Shown piece after piece: positions 59,901 to 64,000 of a stretch of DNA of 64,000 bases (positions are counted from its first letter, which is position 1; each line of letters begins with the position of its first letter). Location: the NCBI GenBank assembly GCA_036936605.1, contig JAUPFV010000001.1, positions 319,264,250-319,328,249 of the forward strand. The letters run 5' to 3'. The notes below the pieces were generated by a model, which saw only the letters and a program-made list of their open reading frames with translations, ran no database searches and was not told the DNA's origin. Source of the DNA: Limnanthes douglasii subsp. nivea (lineage: Eukaryota; Streptophyta; Magnoliopsida; Brassicales; Limnanthaceae). Made by a program: the position numbers and the translations under genes.

Positions 59901-61010
59901 ACGTCTCTCATATCTTGGTATCTCATCCCGCAAATTGATCTCTCACCTTGCAAATCTTGGTCTCTCGTATCTCGACTCGTTTCCCGTAATTATAGGTCTC
60001 TCATCCCGCAACTCTTGGTCTCTCGTCTTTGCTTCTCTCGTCTCTCAATCTCTTGTCCGGAAACTATCAGTATTTTATCTTTACGTCTCTCGTTATCTTA
60101 TCCCGTAAATAGATCTCTCGTCTTGCAACTCTCGATAACTCGTCTCTCAACTCTTGTCCTACAACTTTTGTCCCTTAGCCCTACAACTATATGTCTCTTG
60201 TCCCGCAACTCTCGGTATCTCGTGTTTACTTATCTCGTCTCTTTATCTTCAATCCAGAAACTATCGGTCTCTCGTCTCTACGTCTCTATATCTCTCGGCT
60301 CTTGGTATTTTGTCCCGCAAATTGATCTTCTTTCTTACAACTTTTGGTCTCTCATCTCTCGACTCTTGTCCTGAAACTATTGGTCTCTCATCCCGCAACT
60401 CTTGGTCTCTCGTCTTTGCTTCTCTCGTCTCTCAATCTCTCGTCCGAAAACTATCGGTCTCTTGTCCGGCACCTACCGGTATCTCGTATGTGCATCTTCA
60501 TCTCTCAATCACTTGTCCTGTAACTATTGATCTCTCGTCCTACAACTATCTATCTCTCGTCATGTAACTCTCGTTCGCAACTGTCAATCTCTCGTCCTAC
60601 AACTCTTGATGTCTCGTCTCTTACTATCTCGTCCCACATATAGATCTATCGTCTTCCAACTATCGGTCTCTCGTCTTTGCATGTCTTGTCTTTCAATCTC
60701 TCATCCATAAACTATCAGTATTTCGTCCCCTAACTATATATCTCTTATCCTACAACTCTCGATCTCTCATCTCTCGTTTGTGCATCTCTCGTATTTTTTC
60801 AAAAGAAAAAATCAAAACAAATTGTTCATGGATCTTATTTTGTTTGTCTTAAAAAAATAAAATTAATGATAATTTTGATTTTTTTTTCGAATTATGTTTT
60901 GAAATATACCATTTAAAAAAAATTAAAATTATTAAAAATATATAAATATTAGATGATTTCGTATAAAAAATATATTTTGGGTATTATGAAAATTTACTGA
61001 ATAATAAATC
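57000..61010. mobile_element. Inverted-repeat element filled with minisatellite
   Basis: The flanks of the 57236-60795 array are inverted copies of each other. The left, 57040-57215, has atatccaaaatactcttctatataaaatcatc and the inverted dispersed module. The reverse complement of the right, 60798-60990, has atacccaaaatatattttttatacgaaatcatc followed by the module. Total inverted sequence is about 200 bp per side, imperfect. The exact ends and any target duplication were not found. By analogy with 55764-56874 this could be another Mutator-like non-autonomous element. Confidence 0.6.
57236..60795. repeat. About 3.5 kb of a roughly 22-bp minisatellite
   Basis: Degenerate units close to ctatcggtctctcgtcccgcaa, on the order of 160 copies. 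Variants include tctttgcttctctcgtctct and ctcgtccggaaactatcggt, which recur in the same order and hint at longer composite units. The array is T/C-rich on the plus strand. Since 22 is not a multiple of 3, long open frames appear in several plus frames. Those frames are a product of the repeat and not a gene. Confidence 0.93.
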
Positions 61011-61767
61011 GTAAATAAAAAATATTAATATATCATCCTCATAAAATAAATATGAAGTAATCATATGTTATGCTACTCTTGTTTTGTTTTTAGTATAAAC
61101 ATTTATGAATACTATAATGCATATAATATGTATAATCGTTATTTTTTTAAATTTACATGCTAAGGAGTCTCATGTAAAAAAGAAATATAATTTATTTATT
61201 TTTACTTAGTAGATTTGATTTTACTTTAATCGTATGTATTAAAAGATATCATTACTAAATAAAATATAAAAAAGCGAAATGAGGGAAAAAGACTAATAAA
61301 CAAAAAAATTATCTCCTAATTCACTCTTAGATATTTCGTAGGTGAGTTAGCAAAACTTATGACTACATAATCTAACATCTACCTTAACAGATTGATTGGA
61401 ATAGGTTTTTTAATATTTTAAAAAAAGTAACATGTGATTTAAAGCATTCATTGTGCATGTATTAAGTGTGTTATTCGAAAAACTCAAAATAAAATAAAAT
61501 GAATTACTATTATTATCATATCAAGTTTATAATTACTCTTCTCGGTATTTTACGAATTTAAAGTTATGAATGGGTACCTATAACTTAGTTATTGTCTAAA
61601 ATATTTACTTTAATATAAATATAAATAGATCACTTTTTTTTATTAAATTGTTTGTTTATGATTTTTTTATTTTATCTTATATTAATTTAGAAAATTTACA
61701 ATTTCATAATCTAATTCTAAATTTGGTATAGTTGTATTTTTTTCCAAGTAATTTTAATACTTTTTTT
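61011..61767. other. Decayed copy of the LysM gene 3' flank, and spacer
   Basis: 61040-61110 matches 49490-49560 (ataaaata.ata.gaag.aat.atat; ctcttgttttgttttta). 61472-61580 matches 49580-49690 (gtgtgtt...gaaaaac.ca, atcaagtttata, aagttatgaatg). About 350 bp extra lies between the two matches here. No LysM or kinase coding remnant was seen. Confidence 0.5.
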
Positions 61768-62155
61768 GCAAGTACATGATATACACTAGCTCAAGAACGG
61801 CTTGTATGTTTGTTGTGTTATTTGGGCGTTGGAATTGTATTTTGGCAAGTAAATTTATATTTTGTTTCGCAAGTACATGTCATGCAGTAGACATGATTTG
61901 CTTGTGTGCTTGTTGTGTTATTTGGATCATGAAGTTATTTTTTCAAGTGTATATTCATTGTTTGCATCACAAAGACATGGTATAGACAAACCCATAACTT
62001 GTTTATGTGTTTATTGTGTTGGACTTGTGTTTTTACAAATGAATATGCATTGTTTTTTTTCAAATACATGACATGCACTAGTCCAAGATTTGTTTTTGTG
62101 TTGGTTCTGTTATTTGGATGTTGCAATTTTGTTTTCATAAGTTGAAATATAAGCT
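61768..62155 (+). repeat. Tandem repeat of about 100 bp, four copies
   Basis: Units begin near 61768, 61869, 61969 and 62060 at a word like gcaagtacatg. Each continues with a tgt.tgttgtgttatttgg-like stretch and ends in a T-rich run. The copies are diverged. Confidence 0.75.
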
Positions 62156-62861
62156 TCATCAAAGGTAGTTAAAGATAATATGACTTTTGAATAAGTTACC
62201 TTATAAAAACTTTAAGTAATAACACAACTCTTCATTTATTGAAAGATTTTTACGATTACTAAGCATAACAATTAATGTATGTGAGCAAGGAAACATTCAA
62301 TTAGATACATACCATAAAATTATTTATAATTTGAAAATCAACAATAATGACACGGCTCATAATGAAATTTGTACAATACTTGGAAAACCGACCAAACAAT
62401 CAATGAACGACATAATTTTATACTGGTCTTAAGCTTATTTTCAATATGAGGAATCAATTCAATATCCAACATAAAAAATCCATGTACCTCTTTGAAATAT
62501 GAGTCATAAGAAAAATAATTATTTTATCGAGTACATTTAAAATAAGACTATAAAATTCTTTAACTTGATGATTGAATGTTCAACAAGACTAGACGACATG
62601 AAACCATATCATTTACTTCTAAAATATGTACATCAATTTTTCAACGAGAAGGATTTCCATAAAACTAATAACTTTTAAGCTACACTCTTCTAGAATTTCT
62701 TTCATATGTGTATTGAATAAACTATAACTGGTGCACATACAGACTAATTCATATTCTGAAGTATCTTCATCTTAAATTTACTAGGTGTATTTTTCAATGC
62801 ATGACTCCGATTTTCAATAAAAAAGTACGCATTGTAGCAATAAGAAAATCCTTTTGAGACA

Positions 62862-62894
<33 letters not shown>

Positions 62895-64000
62895 GATCAT
62901 CAAATATAAATTTAATTTGCAAATTAAATATATAAGACTTTAATAACTCAAGAATTATAGCCCGTTATCTTTATCCTCAGTCCCAATAATACCGAATACT
63001 ACTAGAAATATACCTACATAGGCCATGTTATATAATAATTAACATTTCCGAGTGAACTATACTATATTTTCGCAAGTATAGTTTTGCAAGTGAGAATGTA
63101 CTACTTTTCGCAAGTACACGCTTTTCGCAAGTATTGTTTTTTTCGTTTAAAAATAAATGTTTTTGCAAGTAGCAAAATCATTTTGTTTTTAAAATAAAAT
63201 ATAAATGTATAAAAATATTAGCATTTCTACAATCTCATCTTCGGCTAGAATATATTTTCGAGTTAATTGTGTTTCATTAAAAAATAACATGGGACGACAA
63301 TAGTGAAAATCGTGTAGACAAGCTTTATAAGCTATTAAACAACGTTTAAAGAAATAATTTTTTTCAATGATACTTGAAAAACATTCACTTGTAATATTAC
63401 GATTTTTAAAATTTTAAAATATCTTTTTGACATGTTGAAAGAAGTAGAACTATTTCAATAAGCTTCAATTCTAGCATTCTCTAGATCAAGTCATGAAATA
63501 CGATAAGAATTATCATAATAATAGTCATATTTTACAATAAATTGCCCCTTTTTTCTTACCATAGAATCATTTCTCAATTGAATACCATCGCATAGCTCAT
63601 TTACGGTCAAATCATACGACAAATACTTTTTATTTTCGTTGGAAAATCTAGAAATATATTTATGGTTGTCTACATATTTTTTAATAACCATAAATCCATT
63701 TAAATTCTCGATTGATAAATAGGGTCTCCATAGACATCATTTGGATTTTTTCATCAACAATATTATTTTTTATCTCGTATTAAGAAAAGTATTTAAAACA
63801 AAAGTCATGTTCTACAAAAAAAATTGAGATAAAGCATCAAGGAAAAGCATTTTAAAAACTTGCCAAATATTTTTAATTACTTCAACCTAATTATTGGTTA
63901 CAAGTTATTTTTTTTCTATGACAAAAAAAATCACACTATAACTAGTTTTTTCATTTGGTAAATTTCACCGACATCATGATAAATTATGGATAATATATCC
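62156..64000. other. AT-rich right end without an assignable gene
   Basis: A TA microsatellite with a preceding actaactaactaact run lies near 62865-62895. Several cgcaagta words cluster at 63070-63170. The minus frame 63691-63491 has no motif that I recognise. Nothing else is supported. Confidence 0.4.

Noticed and set aside
57162..60567. Many long plus-strand frames, up to 180 codons, rich in S, L, V and R
   Set aside because: They arise from the 22-bp minisatellite, which leaves several plus frames open; there is no domain, no consistent frame and no start context.

Overview
This window is nuclear DNA of a flowering plant, most likely a eudicot. It is AT-rich, its genes are split by GT...AG introns, and most of it is decayed transposable elements. 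The species cannot be fixed from sequence alone. Two genes look intact. One is a two-exon BTB/POZ-domain protein (32213-34752, +). The other is a two-exon LysM receptor-like kinase of the LYK4/LYK5 chitin-receptor type (47096-49410, +), whose kinase domain lacks the usual catalytic residues. I see no rRNA, tRNA gene or CRISPR array.

Layout. 1-614: edge of a minus-strand LTR retrotransposon (start of gag plus an LTR). 820-2250: plus-strand LINE remnant. 2953-3341: hAT-like MITE. 3572-4925: LINE ORF1 remnant. 5310-6335: a diverged direct-repeat pair. About 6334-11910: a composite Mutator-like region with a plant mobile domain (PMD) reading frame on + and a MURA-type transposase with an OTU-like tail on -, plus a nested MITE. 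12690-16110: a second plus-strand LINE. 16550-30930: a chimeric minus-strand LINE split by a complete 10.15-kb Tat-type Ty3/gypsy element (18374-28526) with matching LTRs, a GTATT target-site duplication and a polypurine tract. That element carries an extra gene on the opposite strand to gag-pol. 32-35 kb: the BTB gene. 35900-39360: a third plus-strand LINE. 40963-41107: a tRNA-derived SINE. 41651-43011: a decayed hAT element. 43504-43550: a TA microsatellite. 43552-46380: a minus-strand LINE. 47-49.4 kb: the LysM receptor gene. 50.9-51.3 kb: a local repeat. 54637-55020: a lone LTR related to the 18-28 kb element. 55764-56874: a Mutator-like element carrying a minisatellite. 57000-61010: a larger element whose interior is about 3.5 kb of a roughly 22-bp minisatellite. 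61.0-61.6 kb: a decayed copy of the receptor gene's 3' flank. 61768-62155: a 100-bp tandem repeat. The rest is AT-rich sequence without recognisable genes.

The most interesting structures are: (a) the antisense gene inside the Tat-type element, with what look like its own TATA box, intron and polyadenylation signal; (b) the composite region pairing a PMD frame with a MURA transposase; and (c) the two minisatellite-bearing inverted-repeat elements, which share a conserved module of about 110 bp. All element coding regions seen here carry stops or frameshifts, so the window probably holds no autonomous copy. All similarities were judged by eye from translated motifs; no database search was run.
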